DNA from: Bacteroidales bacterium | Lineage (GTDB): Bacteria > Bacteroidota > Bacteroidia > Bacteroidales > GCA-2748055 | Assembly: GCA_020636775.1 (NCBI GenBank) | Contig: JACJXF010000010.1 | Coordinates: 23,260 to 87,259 of the forward strand | Reading direction: 5' to 3' | Length of the DNA: 64,000 nt | In this document: positions 1 to 8,451 of the stretch, piece after piece | How the letters are laid out: each line of letters starts with the position of its first letter | How positions within the stretch are numbered: position 1 is the first letter of the stretch | Made by a program: the position numbers and the translations under genes | The notes under the pieces: model-generated | The model's input: only the letters and a program-made list of their open reading frames with translations | The model's database searches: none | What the model was told of the DNA's origin: nothing

Positions 1-1169
1 CTCATATCTTTGAAAAAGGTGCGGCAAATACCTTTAATCTCTGGACGGATTTAACAGCCATCATCCATGCTGCCCATCCCGGAATACCGGTAACAATTTC
101 CAATAATTCTGCTGTGGGCGAATATCTCAATGAAAATATTTTTGATGTATATGGATACAATGCATACGACTACAGCGAAGGACTTCCGGGATATACGCAG
201 GGATTTTCGAACCATTTCAACTATCTGAAAGCCCTGAACGGTGAAAATAAACCCATTCTGGTTACCGAATTTGGAATGTCGGTTTCACCCATTGGCTGGG
301 GAAAAATGTACGGGGGAAATACCCGCAAAAGACAGGCGGACCACGTTATAAAAGATTTTGGTGAACTTCTGGATTCAGATGTATCAGGAATTTGCCCGTT
401 CTATTATGCCGACGGATGGTGGAAAGCTGGCGAGCCTGATGTTCATAATCCTCTTCCTGAGGAGTGGTTTGGATACTGGGGTTATGCCAGTAGGACCGAT
501 ACTATTGGTTATCCAAGACCCGTATGGTATGAACTTAGTCGGTACAATAGGGCTATCGTTGCATCACCGAGAAATCATAAGATTTATCAGGGTGCTGTAC
601 CAATGGAGTTTTACTTATCCACCGAAGTTGCTCATATTCGGGTTATTTATAACGACAGTCTTTATTTCGATAAAGCGGTCAACGCAAAATATTTTACCGA
701 TACTATAGATTTTGGCGAGCAGGGTATCACCGACCGTGAACTGATATTCGAATTTTATAACAGCAGAAAAGAACTGCTGAAGTGGGAATCCATTGTTTTA
801 CTTACCACCAAAAATGCCCTTCAACTGCCTAAAATAGACATAAGCCTGAATTCAATGGATCTGGATAAGGTAAAAAATATTGAGGCGAAGTTCACTATTG
901 AGGGGGATACGATATTCAAAATGTCTGACCAGTTTGATTATCTCTTTTCACATCATATTGGATGGGAAGCCGGTGACCATCGCAGTAAAGTGATTGATGC
1001 TGGTAAAACCGGAACTTCCTTTACCGACACATTTACTGTTCCTGAGAAATGTATAGTACTCAATGTCGCTGCCGGCATGGATATTCGTTACGGTAAATTC
1101 ACCAAACGTATTTATAACCAGCAACTGGTTTACCGGGGCGACTGGGCTGATCCGATAAGAGTTAAGTAG
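1..1169 (+). CDS. TIM-barrel glycoside hydrolase, C-terminal part (5' truncated by window edge)
   Basis: The reading frame is open from the first bases, so the true start lies outside the window. The visible part holds the end of a (beta/alpha)8 barrel. The segment VTEFGMSVSP, about 80 codons in, has the strand-terminal Glu expected for the nucleophile of clan GH-A enzymes (GH2/GH5-like), and Trp/Tyr-rich loops (YYADGWWKAG, EEWFGYWGY) look like a sugar-binding cleft. The last 200 residues look like one or two beta-sandwich domains with no transmembrane segment. The neighbouring GH43, GH140 and GH3 genes fit polysaccharide breakdown. The exact family cannot be set without the N-terminal half, and the signal peptide cannot be assessed. 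A GH2-type beta-galactosidase/mannosidase or a GH5-like enzyme are both possible. Confidence 0.6.
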   Translation, partial: HIFEKGAANTFNLWTDLTAIIHAAHPGIPVTISNNSAVGEYLNENIFDVYGYNAYDYSEGLPGYTQGFSNHFNYLKALNGENKPILVTEFGMSVSPIGWGKMYGGNTRKRQADHVIKDFGELLDSDVSGICPFYYADGWWKAGEPDVHNPLPEEWFGYWGYASRTDTIGYPRPVWYELSRYNRAIVASPRNHKIYQGAVPMEFYLSTEVAHIRVIYNDSLYFDKAVNAKYFTDTIDFGEQGITDRELIFEFYNSRKELLKWESIVLLTTKNALQLPKIDISLNSMDLDKVKNIEAKFTIEGDTIFKMSDQFDYLFSHHIGWEAGDHRSKVIDAGKTGTSFTDTFTVPEKCIVLNVAAGMDIRYGKFTKRIYNQQLVYRGDWADPIRVK

Positions 1170-1185
1170 GGAAAAAGATATTCTT

Positions 1186-1560
1186 ATGAAAACATTAGGA
1201 AACCTTATCTGGTTACTTTTCGGGGGAGTTATAATTGCTCTGGAATACATTCTGGCGAGTATTCCCCTGATTGTTTCCATAATCGGAATACCATTTGGTA
1301 TACAGACTCTTAAACTGGCTGGTCTGGCTCTATGGCCCTTTGGTAAAGAAGTAAGGGTTATTGAGAGCAGGGTAGGCTGTTTGAGTACACTTATGAATCT
1401 TATCTGGCTGCTGATTGGGGGTATCTGGATAGCCCTGAGTCACCTTATTTTCGGACTCCTTTTTTCCATTACTATCATAGGCATCCCTTTTGGAATGCAG
1501 CATTTTAAGCTGGCAGGACTGGCTTTAAGTCCATTTGGCCGGGAAATAGGATACAACTGA
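1186..1560 (+). CDS. yccF: YccF domain inner-membrane protein
   Basis: A 124-residue membrane protein made of two similar halves. Each half starts with NLIWLL(F/I)GG, continues as a hydrophobic helix and ends with IGIPFG(I/M)Q followed by KLAGLAL-PFG. This internal duplication is the hallmark of the YccF family (DUF307), whose biochemical role is unknown. About four membrane-spanning segments are visible. It begins 16 bases after the preceding glycosidase stop and may be co-transcribed with it, although no functional link is evident. The length matches the family. The family call is secure; the function is not known. Confidence 0.88.
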   Translation: MKTLGNLIWLLFGGVIIALEYILASIPLIVSIIGIPFGIQTLKLAGLALWPFGKEVRVIESRVGCLSTLMNLIWLLIGGIWIALSHLIFGLLFSITIIGIPFGMQHFKLAGLALSPFGREIGYN

Positions 1561-1675
1561 GAAGGCAGCAAGAGAGGGAGAATTGAGTTTGGAAAACTTA
1601 TGGAGAAAATCCTTCTTCCAAAAGAATCCCTTTCTATGGCTTAAGGCAATTAATTTTTTTAAATAATTTCCATTA

Positions 1676-2248
1676 ATGAAACTATTCACCGATACAAAGC
1701 CTGCACTAATTCTTATTGATATCCAGAAGGGCTTTAAAAATCCCGAATATTGGGGTGGAGGAAGAAACAATCCCGATGCTGAGAAGAAGGCAGGAGAGAT
1801 TCTGAAACTATGGAGGGAGAATGGCTTGCCAATTTTTCATGTCAGGCATTGTTCGACTAATCCTTCATCCCTGCTCCACGAATCGAATAAGGGAAATGAA
1901 TTCAATGACTTTGTGAAACCCGAATCAGGAGAAACCATAATTAAAAAGAATGTGAATTCTGCCTTTATCGGAACTTCTCTTAAAGAAATGCTTAAGGAAC
2001 AAAATATAAGAACCCTGGTTTTTGCCGGACTAACCACCGATCATTGCGTTTCAACCTCTGTCAGGATGTCGGGAAATTTCGGCTTTGATACTCTGGTAAT
2101 TTCAGACGCAACCGCCACTTTTGATAAAACCGGGACCGATGGAAAGAAGTATCCGGCAGAACTTGTCCACGAGATTTCACTGGCTAGTCTCGAGGGGGAA
2201 TTTGCAAGGCTTATTACCACCGACGCTCTGAAAGCCGCGTTTAAATGA
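1676..2248 (+). CDS. Isochorismatase-family cysteine hydrolase
   Basis: A 190-residue cytosolic protein of the isochorismatase-like (cysteine hydrolase) superfamily. The catalytic triad is visible: Asp15 in LILIDIQKGF, a Lys around 90-91 in ETIIKKNVNSAF, and Cys124 in TTDHCVSTSV, with the usual AGLTTDHCV signature. The family includes nicotinamidases, isochorismatases and N-carbamoyl amidohydrolases. Substrate cannot be read from the sequence, and no siderophore or NAD genes lie nearby. The gap of 115 bases before it contains nothing I recognise. The next gene (DUF1304) follows after 26 bases, so the two are probably transcribed together. Confidence 0.85.
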   Translation: MKLFTDTKPALILIDIQKGFKNPEYWGGGRNNPDAEKKAGEILKLWRENGLPIFHVRHCSTNPSSLLHESNKGNEFNDFVKPESGETIIKKNVNSAFIGTSLKEMLKEQNIRTLVFAGLTTDHCVSTSVRMSGNFGFDTLVISDATATFDKTGTDGKKYPAELVHEISLASLEGEFARLITTDALKAAFK

Positions 2249-2274
2249 GGGTATAATCTAAAAAACCAGGAAAA

Positions 2275-2649
2275 ATGCAGATATTAATCAATTTCATTAT
2301 AGGCATTGTAGTAGCCGAGCATCTTTATATACTCTGGATGGAAATGTTTGCATGGGAGACTGCCGGGAAACGAGTTTTTGCAAATGCTTTACCGGCTGCC
2401 ATGTTTAAACCTACCAAAGTTATGGCAGGAAATCAGGGTTTGTACAATGGTTTTTTGGCGGCAGGTCTGGGCTGGACATTTTTTATCCGCGACCCTGTCT
2501 GGAGCATGAATATTGCATTCTTCTTCCTTACATGTGTTTCAATTGCCGGCATCTACGGGGCTTTTACCGCCAGCAGGAAAATATTCTTCGTACAGGCCCT
2601 GCCCGCATTAATCGGTATGGTGATGATTTTTATTTCCTCCCTGCTTTAA
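2275..2649 (+). CDS. DUF1304 small integral membrane protein
   Basis: A 124-residue protein with four predicted membrane helices. The central segment, with the MFAWETAGKR element followed by FKPTKVMAGNQGLYNGFLAAGL, is characteristic of DUF1304 (YwmA-like) proteins. The conserved N-Q-G-L-Y-N-G-F stretch between helices 1 and 2 is present. Function of the family is not established. The gene sits 26 bases after the isochorismatase-fold hydrolase, and the next gene starts 17 bases after its stop, suggesting a three-gene transcription unit. Confidence 0.85.
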   Translation: MQILINFIIGIVVAEHLYILWMEMFAWETAGKRVFANALPAAMFKPTKVMAGNQGLYNGFLAAGLGWTFFIRDPVWSMNIAFFFLTCVSIAGIYGAFTASRKIFFVQALPALIGMVMIFISSLL

Positions 2650-2666
2650 AATTCCCTTTAGAGAAA

Positions 2667-3374
2667 ATGGATGCAATTATTTCCCATATCCGACAACAGC
2701 TGAATCAAAAAAGCGACAACATCTCCCTGCAATCGATGCAGCGGTTTTTTAAAGAGGACCTAAAAGCCTATGGTGTTAAAAACCCAATTGTAAATGAAAT
2801 TAGCAAAGAGTTTTACAATCAGTTAAAGGTTCTGAACAGCATCGAGGTATTCAAATTATGTGAGACTTTATGGATGTCTGGCTTTCATGAGGAAGGACTT
2901 ATCGCATGTAATTTTTCATACCGTGTTCACCGTGATTTTCTGCCGGAAGACTTTGGAATTTTTGAAAAATGGATTGATAACTATATTTCAAACTGGGCCA
3001 CATGCGACACTTTCTGTAATCATACCATGGGAGAATTTGTTGAAATGTATCCTGAATTCCTCAAGGAGTTAAAAAGATTTACAGCCTCCGGAAACCGCTG
3101 GATGCGAAGGGCCGCTGCAGTGAGCCTAATAGTGCCGGCCAGGAAAGGAAAATTTCTTAAGGATATCTTTGAAATTGCCTCCCTGCTGCATTCCGACCCC
3201 GACGATCTGGTGCAAAAAGGATATGGATGGATGCTGAAAGCAGCCAGTGAAGCCCATCAAAAGGAAGTTTTCGATTACGTTATGAGCAAAAAGGATAACA
3301 TGCCCCGCACAGCACTGAGGTATGCGATTGAAAAAATGCCAAAGGAGCTTAAGGTCCTGGCGATGAAAAAATAA
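2667..3374 (+). CDS. DNA alkylation repair protein, AlkD-like HEAT-repeat glycosylase
   Basis: A 235-residue all-helical protein of the AlkC/AlkD DNA glycosylase superfamily, which excises positively charged alkylated bases by holding the DNA backbone on stacked HEAT-like repeats. SNWATCDTFC places Trp110 and Asp114 in the W-x3-D arrangement of AlkD's catalytic pair, and NRWMRRAAAVSL carries the conserved Arg-rich helix. I chose the ATG at 2667. An upstream in-frame extension would overlap the DUF1304 gene by over 100 bases and encodes no conserved sequence. The neighbours give no functional hint. Confidence 0.85.
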   Translation: MDAIISHIRQQLNQKSDNISLQSMQRFFKEDLKAYGVKNPIVNEISKEFYNQLKVLNSIEVFKLCETLWMSGFHEEGLIACNFSYRVHRDFLPEDFGIFEKWIDNYISNWATCDTFCNHTMGEFVEMYPEFLKELKRFTASGNRWMRRAAAVSLIVPARKGKFLKDIFEIASLLHSDPDDLVQKGYGWMLKAASEAHQKEVFDYVMSKKDNMPRTALRYAIEKMPKELKVLAMKK

Positions 3375-3651
3375 TTTGGGTTTGTTTGAGATAATGCCGG
3401 ATAAGGTATTTAAGGTTGAGAAAGTTTAAGCGCGGAATCCGCAATTATAATGCAGTATTAATATAATGGAATTAGCAATTGAGTTTTATAAATTAAAGGA
3501 TTAGAATCAAAAGCATGAAAAATCAATATTATCTTCTTCCATTTATGCTTGTGAAATTCAAATTGCGACTTCCAGCTGAATTTTAGCAATCCGATCCAAG
3601 GGACAGCCTTAATTTTTTTACTCAGGGAATATAACACTCAATTGACCAGAC
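3375..3651. other. Intergenic region, 277 bases
   Basis: AT-rich spacer between the AlkD-like gene and GH43. It contains a small perfect hairpin, GCGGA-a-TCCGC, at 3432-3442 and a 23-codon mini-ORF at 3515-3586 that starts like a signal peptide but has no support as a gene. No TAnnTTTG promoter stands out. Confidence 0.5.
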
Positions 3652-4524
3652 ATGAAAATTTTAAAACTAAGCATATTATTACTTTCATATAACCTGGGTA
3701 TTACTGCCCAGATTCCCATTCTGCCTGACTTTTATGCTGACCCCTCTGCCCGCGTTTTCGGAGATTCCGTTTGGATTTATCCTTCCCATGATATTGCTGG
3801 CAGCACAGGCTGGGACATGACTGACTGGCATTGTTTTTCCTCCCCCGATTTAAAAAAATGGACAGACCATGGTATCATTTTCGGTCTGGATAAAATCGGC
3901 TGGGCCTCACGATATGCATGGGCCCCCGATTGTATTGAAAGAAATGGTAAGTACTATTTCTATTATCCTGCAGATTTTCAGATTGGCGTTGCAGTTGGAG
4001 ATACTCCCTACGGACCTTTTACAGATCCCCTTGGAAAAGCCCTGATTGGCAGGGGAGAAGGCGATAATACCGTAATGGATCCCTGCGTCTTTATCGACGA
4101 TGATGGTCAGGCTTACATGTATTTTGGACAGAATAAACTAAGTGTGGTTAAACTGAAGGAAGATATGATAAGCAGTGACGGAGAAATATCCGGCATCCCC
4201 CTAGAAAATTTTCATGAGGGAATCTGGATGCATAAGCGAAATGGACTCTATTATCTTAGTTATCCGTCAGACAAGGGGGATAAAGTGGCAAACCTGCTCG
4301 AATACAGCATAGGCAAAACACCTTATGGCCCTTTTGAATACAAGGGAATTATTATGGATAACCGATCAAGAAACGTACATCATTCAATTCTGAAATTTCA
4401 TGGGGATTGGTATCTTTTCTATCATGTTCAGGGTCCCAGTCCTTACGAACGACGCGTATGCATGGAGAAAATACATTACAAGCATGACGGCTCAATTAAG
4501 CCTGTTCAGATGTCTCAGCCTTAA
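3652..4524 (+). CDS. Glycoside hydrolase family 43, secreted
   Basis: A 290-residue five-bladed propeller glycosidase with a short signal peptide (residues 1-20, ending ...LGITAQ). The three GH43 catalytic positions are all present: base Asp30 in DFYADPSA, pKa-modulating Asp143 in VMDPCVF and acid Glu189 in HEGIWMHK. The motifs WAPDCI, DDDGQAYMYFG and HHSILKFHGDWYLFYH are typical. Family members act on alpha-L-arabinose, beta-xylose or galactan linkages; the specificity here cannot be told. The protein is short, one catalytic domain with no carbohydrate-binding module. Its TAA stop shares a TTAA tetranucleotide with the stop of the convergent DUF5060 gene. Confidence 0.9.
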   Translation: MKILKLSILLLSYNLGITAQIPILPDFYADPSARVFGDSVWIYPSHDIAGSTGWDMTDWHCFSSPDLKKWTDHGIIFGLDKIGWASRYAWAPDCIERNGKYYFYYPADFQIGVAVGDTPYGPFTDPLGKALIGRGEGDNTVMDPCVFIDDDGQAYMYFGQNKLSVVKLKEDMISSDGEISGIPLENFHEGIWMHKRNGLYYLSYPSDKGDKVANLLEYSIGKTPYGPFEYKGIIMDNRSRNVHHSILKFHGDWYLFYHVQGPSPYERRVCMEKIHYKHDGSIKPVQMSQP

Positions 4525-6182
4525 TCCACCAGCTCTATAATCAGTATGGAGGGAATATCTTTCCAGGGAGGTATAAACTCATCCCATCCCTGCCAGTTGC
4601 GGATTCCATCCTCCTGATAAATTCCTGTGAAAATATTAAACCAGCTTACCTTCATTCTTTTTTTGAGCGGGTTGGGAAAAGTTGTGTTTGTTCTTTCCAC
4701 TTCGGCCGGTAAATATATCAGGAACAGATCTTTGCCATTGCTGAGAGGCAATCCAGCCGAAGAAATATTATTTCGCTCCTGTATCGAATTGGTGGTTGAT
4801 TTTTGCCTGGTGGAAATAAGGTTATTGAAGTCAAATTTCCTAAAAAACTCAGCCATGTGACGGTAATAATCAAAGCGGGGAACAGGCTTTATAGCCGGAT
4901 TTTCGAAAGGATTCCAGACCACTATGTTCCAGGAAGTATTTTGCCAGTAATAAGTGGAGTAGGCGCCTGCAAAAACGGATTCGTAATTTCGTTCCAGACA
5001 GGTTTCAGGACTATTGTAATTTCCTCTGAAGGTAAGATACGGCCCTGATTCATATCCTCCATGTTCAATATTTAAAACGGGCTTATCCGAATGCTGAACT
5101 ATAACATCCGTCATCTGCGAATACAATTGTGATCTCCAGCTCTGAATGGAGATAAAGTCCACCTTGTCTGCTTCACGGGAACAATACTCATAGTCGTGTA
5201 CAGTTATAAGTCTTTTGTACGCGTCTGCAGACCTGATCCTGCTGATCCTTTCGTTAATATATGGAATGTCGCAGCGGCCATAATCCAGAGCTTCTTTCGA
5301 CACATCCCAGATAATATTCGGAAATGCCTGATAACGGCTGATCACATAATCGAAATACTGATTATCGGCATGTGAATACATTTCCGGCCAGCTCACTTTC
5401 TTGTTCCAGACGTAAATCATCAGGTGTGCAATTATACCCTTATCGTTGAGCAGGCTGATCACCCGGTCAAGGTGGCGGAAATATTCGGGATTTAATTCCG
5501 AATAGTCAGGTTTTTCATTGGATCCAAGGAAAGGGTAAAAATCCGGGCGGCTATAGTTGTATTCCGGAGGAAGGTTTTTTTCAACCGGCCAGGCAACATC
5601 GTAAGCGAAAACATTCATCACTACCTGGTTCAGTCCGTTTTCCTTAATGGTATTTAGAATTTTTTCAGTTTTGGGCAAGGATTGAGAATTATGATAATCG
5701 AGTGCGAAAAGCCAGTCGAGTTCGAAGGCCAGTGCGAAATAAGCGGTCCCGTCCTGGTAGCTGAACCTTTGCGGATGCAGGGGATCGATAACAATTCCGC
5801 CATGACCGTGAGACTGGCTGTCCTGTACGCTGATACTTCCCTTTAGACCCGACAAATCCGGCAGGGTAGAATAAGTTTTATAGTTGAAAGAGCCGGTTTT
5901 TTCTGATGAGAAACGCAGAATCCATTTTCCGTTTCCGTCATAAAAGCCCGGTATGTTTTTCGTGATGCCATCAGGACCTTCAACTATGGCTCCAAAGCGG
6001 ATATCAAAGGGATTCTTGTAGGCAGATTTTTTTAAGGTGAAACCAATATCCCTGACTTCAAATCTTGAAATTGTTACAGTATTGTGTCCTGGCGTTGTGC
6101 CTGGCAGTCCAATAGAGAAACTCCCGGTATTTAAACAAAATAATAGAATCAGGATAAAGGAAGAGCTGAATTTGTAATTCAT
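4521..6182 (-). CDS. DUF5060/DUF4038-type putative glycoside hydrolase
   Basis: A 553-residue exported protein (signal peptide about 1-24). Residues about 38-115 form a beta-sandwich of the DUF5060 type (TISRFEVRDIGFTLK, NPFDIRFGAIVEGPDG, then GSFNYKTYS). Residues about 135-430 look like a DUF4038/apiosidase-type TIM barrel, with NGLNQVVMNVFAYDVAWP, HLMIYVWNKKVSWPE, a strand-end Glu in IIWDVSKEALDYG and a second in KPVLNIEHGGYESG. These two Glu are plausible acid/base and nucleophile, by inference. The C-terminal residues about 500-553 form a small beta domain, as in other DUF4038 proteins. The gene is convergent with GH43. A polysaccharide-degrading role is likely; the substrate is unknown. 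Confidence 0.75.
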   Translation of the reverse strand: MNYKFSSSFILILLFCLNTGSFSIGLPGTTPGHNTVTISRFEVRDIGFTLKKSAYKNPFDIRFGAIVEGPDGITKNIPGFYDGNGKWILRFSSEKTGSFNYKTYSTLPDLSGLKGSISVQDSQSHGHGGIVIDPLHPQRFSYQDGTAYFALAFELDWLFALDYHNSQSLPKTEKILNTIKENGLNQVVMNVFAYDVAWPVEKNLPPEYNYSRPDFYPFLGSNEKPDYSELNPEYFRHLDRVISLLNDKGIIAHLMIYVWNKKVSWPEMYSHADNQYFDYVISRYQAFPNIIWDVSKEALDYGRCDIPYINERISRIRSADAYKRLITVHDYEYCSREADKVDFISIQSWRSQLYSQMTDVIVQHSDKPVLNIEHGGYESGPYLTFRGNYNSPETCLERNYESVFAGAYSTYYWQNTSWNIVVWNPFENPAIKPVPRFDYYRHMAEFFRKFDFNNLISTRQKSTTNSIQERNNISSAGLPLSNGKDLFLIYLPAEVERTNTTFPNPLKKRMKVSWFNIFTGIYQEDGIRNWQGWDEFIPPWKDIPSILIIELVD

Positions 6183-6283
6183 AATCGGGAGTTAATTTGG
6201 CTAGTACTCAAATATATTAATTTCAACTTAGCTTGCCAATCTTCGAACAGGATTTTGTAATTTTCATAATAAATTCCAAAAAC

Positions 6284-7201
6284 ATGTCTATACCAACCAC
6301 AAGAACCCGGGAGGCTGCATCGATAACCATACTTGAAGAAAAGTGCAATGCCTGTGGAAAATGCGTCAGCGTTTGCAGTGATTTCAGCCTTATGCTTGAA
6401 AACGGAAAAGTCAGAGTAAGCGAACTTGCACTTTATGGTTGTATAGGATGCGGACATTGCATGGCAGTATGTCCGGAGGATGCCATTGAAATTCAGGGAA
6501 GGGAAATATCTCCATCCGATATGTATGACCTTCCTCCCAAAGAAGCAGCAGCCAGCTATGAGCAATTGCTTGCCTTGTATCAGAGGCGCAGAAGTATACG
6601 AAAATTCAGAAAGAAGGAAATTGATAATTCCCTGATTGAAAAGATTCTGGAAGCCGCAAAAACTGCTCCTATGGGTATCCCGCCTTCCGATGTGCATGTC
6701 ATGGTGCTTAATGGAACTGATAAATGCAGAGCTTTTGCGCAGGATTTCTGTAACTATCTGAAATCCCTAAAATGGATGGTCTCCGGCTGGTTTCTTGCTG
6801 TCATGCGTCCTTTCTGGGGAAAAGCAAATGATGAAATGTTCAGAAGGTTTATTAAACCTCTGTTCAGGATTTATATTGAAAACATGGAAGCAGGAAGAAA
6901 CCTTGTCAATTATGATGTCCCTCTGGCGATGTATTTCTATGGATCTCCCTATACCGATCCTGCCGATCCCATCGTTGCAGCAACCTATGCCATGCACGCC
7001 GGCGAATCCCTGGGACTTGGCACATGTATGCTCGGTGCTGTCCATCCATTTATACAAAATGGCGGCAAAGCACGAAAACTCAGAGAAAAATATAAGATTA
7101 AATATGCATCAAGGGAAGGCTTGTTTGTGATCTTTGGGTATTCGGCATTCGATTACAGGAAGGCAATCAGAAGAAGTTTTGCTGAAGTGTCCCTGATCTG
7201 A
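6284..7201 (+). CDS. Nitroreductase with N-terminal 2x[4Fe-4S] ferredoxin domain
   Basis: A 305-residue cytosolic flavoenzyme. Residues 21-31 (CNACGKCVSVC) and 53-63 (CIGCGHCMAVC) are two complete CxxCxxCxxxC cluster motifs. Residues about 92-305 are a nitroreductase-like FMN domain starting at RRRSIRKFRKKEI, with the AAKTAPMGIPPSD loop following. Ferredoxin-nitroreductase fusions are common in anaerobes and take electrons from low-potential donors to reduce unknown acceptors. I chose ATG 6284 because the extra upstream codons encode a hydrophobic, unconserved tail. The divergent gene ends its coding start at 6182, leaving about 100 bases for both promoters. Confidence 0.88.
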   Translation: MSIPTTRTREAASITILEEKCNACGKCVSVCSDFSLMLENGKVRVSELALYGCIGCGHCMAVCPEDAIEIQGREISPSDMYDLPPKEAAASYEQLLALYQRRRSIRKFRKKEIDNSLIEKILEAAKTAPMGIPPSDVHVMVLNGTDKCRAFAQDFCNYLKSLKWMVSGWFLAVMRPFWGKANDEMFRRFIKPLFRIYIENMEAGRNLVNYDVPLAMYFYGSPYTDPADPIVAATYAMHAGESLGLGTCMLGAVHPFIQNGGKARKLREKYKIKYASREGLFVIFGYSAFDYRKAIRRSFAEVSLI

Positions 7202-7219
7202 TTTATCTGAATGCCATTG

Positions 7220-7258
7220 ATCAAAATTGAATTTTGATTGTTACTTTATTAAAAGTAA
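7220..7258. promoter_or_regulatory. Two adjacent perfect palindromes upstream of the aldo/keto reductase
   Basis: ATCAAAATT-g-AATTTTGAT (7220-7238) is a perfect 19-base palindrome. Two bases later TTACTTT (7241-7247) pairs with AAAGTAA (7252-7258). They lie between the nitroreductase stop (7201) and the aldo/keto reductase start (7300). They could be repressor operators or a weak terminator; the sequence does not decide. AT-rich DNA can produce such repeats by chance, but two perfect ones side by side is notable. Confidence 0.4.
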
Positions 7259-7299
7259 AAACTTGAAAGAAAATCCATATTAATAGATATTCAAATAAA

Positions 7300-8313
7300 A
7301 TGAAATACAATCGTTTAGGTAATACAGGTTTGAAGGTATCGGAATTATGTCTTGGTACAATGACATTTGGTGGTCGCGGCATGTGGACAGCCATTGGAAC
7401 ACTTCCTCAGGAACAGGTGAATGCACTTGTGAAACAGTCTGTTGACGGAGGAATAAATTTTATTGATACTGCAAATATTTACAGTGAGGGCCTTAGTGAG
7501 GAAATGACAGGGAAGGCAATCCGTGATCTCGGTCTCAACAGGGACGATCTGGTAGTTGCCACGAAAGTAAGAGGGATAGTTGGTCAGGGTCCGAATAATT
7601 CCGGACTTAGCCGAAAACATATTCTTGAACAGGCAGACAAGAGTCTGAAACGGCTGCAAATGGATTATATTGACCTTTACCAGATTCATGGTTTTGATCC
7701 CCAGACACCATTGGAAGAAACTCTTGATGCCCTTGATTCGCTGGTGAAAAGCGGTAAGGTGCGTTATATTGGATGCAGTAATCTGGCAGCCTGGCACATA
7801 ATGAAGGCTCTTGGAATCTCAGCCAGAGAGCATCTGGCAAAATTCGTTTCCCTGCAGGCATATTATACCATTGCAGGTCGTGATCTCGAAAGGGAAGTGG
7901 TGCCCCTGCTGCTCGATCAGCAACTTGGCCTTATGGTCTGGAGTCCGCTTGCAGGAGGGATTCTAAGTGGTAAATATAATCGTAAAATGCAGGCAGCTGA
8001 AGGCAGAAGGCTTAATTTTGATTTTCCTCCCATCAACAAGGACAAGGCATTTGACATAATTGATGTGATGGAAAAAATTGCAAAAAAGCATAAGGCGACA
8101 GTCGCACAGGTGGCACTTTCATGGCTGCTGCACCAGCCGGTTGTTACATCGGTAATTATCGGAGCCAATAAACCCGAACAACTCAAAGATAATCTTGAAT
8201 CCATAAACCTGAAACTTGGGTCCGACGAACTGGCTGAACTGGATGAGATAAGCAGGCTCAGTCCGGAATATCCGGGATGGATGATAAACAGACAGGGTGG
8301 TGATAGAAAATAA
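7300..8313 (+). CDS. Aldo/keto reductase
   Basis: A 337-residue NADPH-dependent oxidoreductase with the full catalytic tetrad: Asp56 and Tyr61 in FIDTANIYSEG, Lys89 in VVATKVRG and His130 in DLYQIHGFD. The C-terminal cofactor segment VVTSVIIGANKPEQLKDNL is the usual phosphate-binding loop, and the length is normal for the family. The N-terminal NRLGNTGLKVSELCLGTMTFGG resembles the AKR11/12-type (YajO/Tas-like) branch. The physiological substrate is unknown. It is preceded by two palindromes that may be regulatory and lies downstream of another redox enzyme. Confidence 0.92.
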   Translation: MKYNRLGNTGLKVSELCLGTMTFGGRGMWTAIGTLPQEQVNALVKQSVDGGINFIDTANIYSEGLSEEMTGKAIRDLGLNRDDLVVATKVRGIVGQGPNNSGLSRKHILEQADKSLKRLQMDYIDLYQIHGFDPQTPLEETLDALDSLVKSGKVRYIGCSNLAAWHIMKALGISAREHLAKFVSLQAYYTIAGRDLEREVVPLLLDQQLGLMVWSPLAGGILSGKYNRKMQAAEGRRLNFDFPPINKDKAFDIIDVMEKIAKKHKATVAQVALSWLLHQPVVTSVIIGANKPEQLKDNLESINLKLGSDELAELDEISRLSPEYPGWMINRQGGDRK

Positions 8314-8451
8314 GTAAATGAGGTGATATCAGGCTGGTAATTAATTCAATTTTCAGGAGAATTAATCAGATTAAATGGTAAATTTCGTTTTAATATTCTG
8401 CCAGGAGTTCTTAATTATTCTCACAAGAAAAAAATCTTTAAGCTTACCGGA

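Noticed and set aside
3515..3586. 23-codon mini-ORF with a signal-like start
   Set aside because: Too short, no ribosome-binding or promoter evidence and no homology I can recall.
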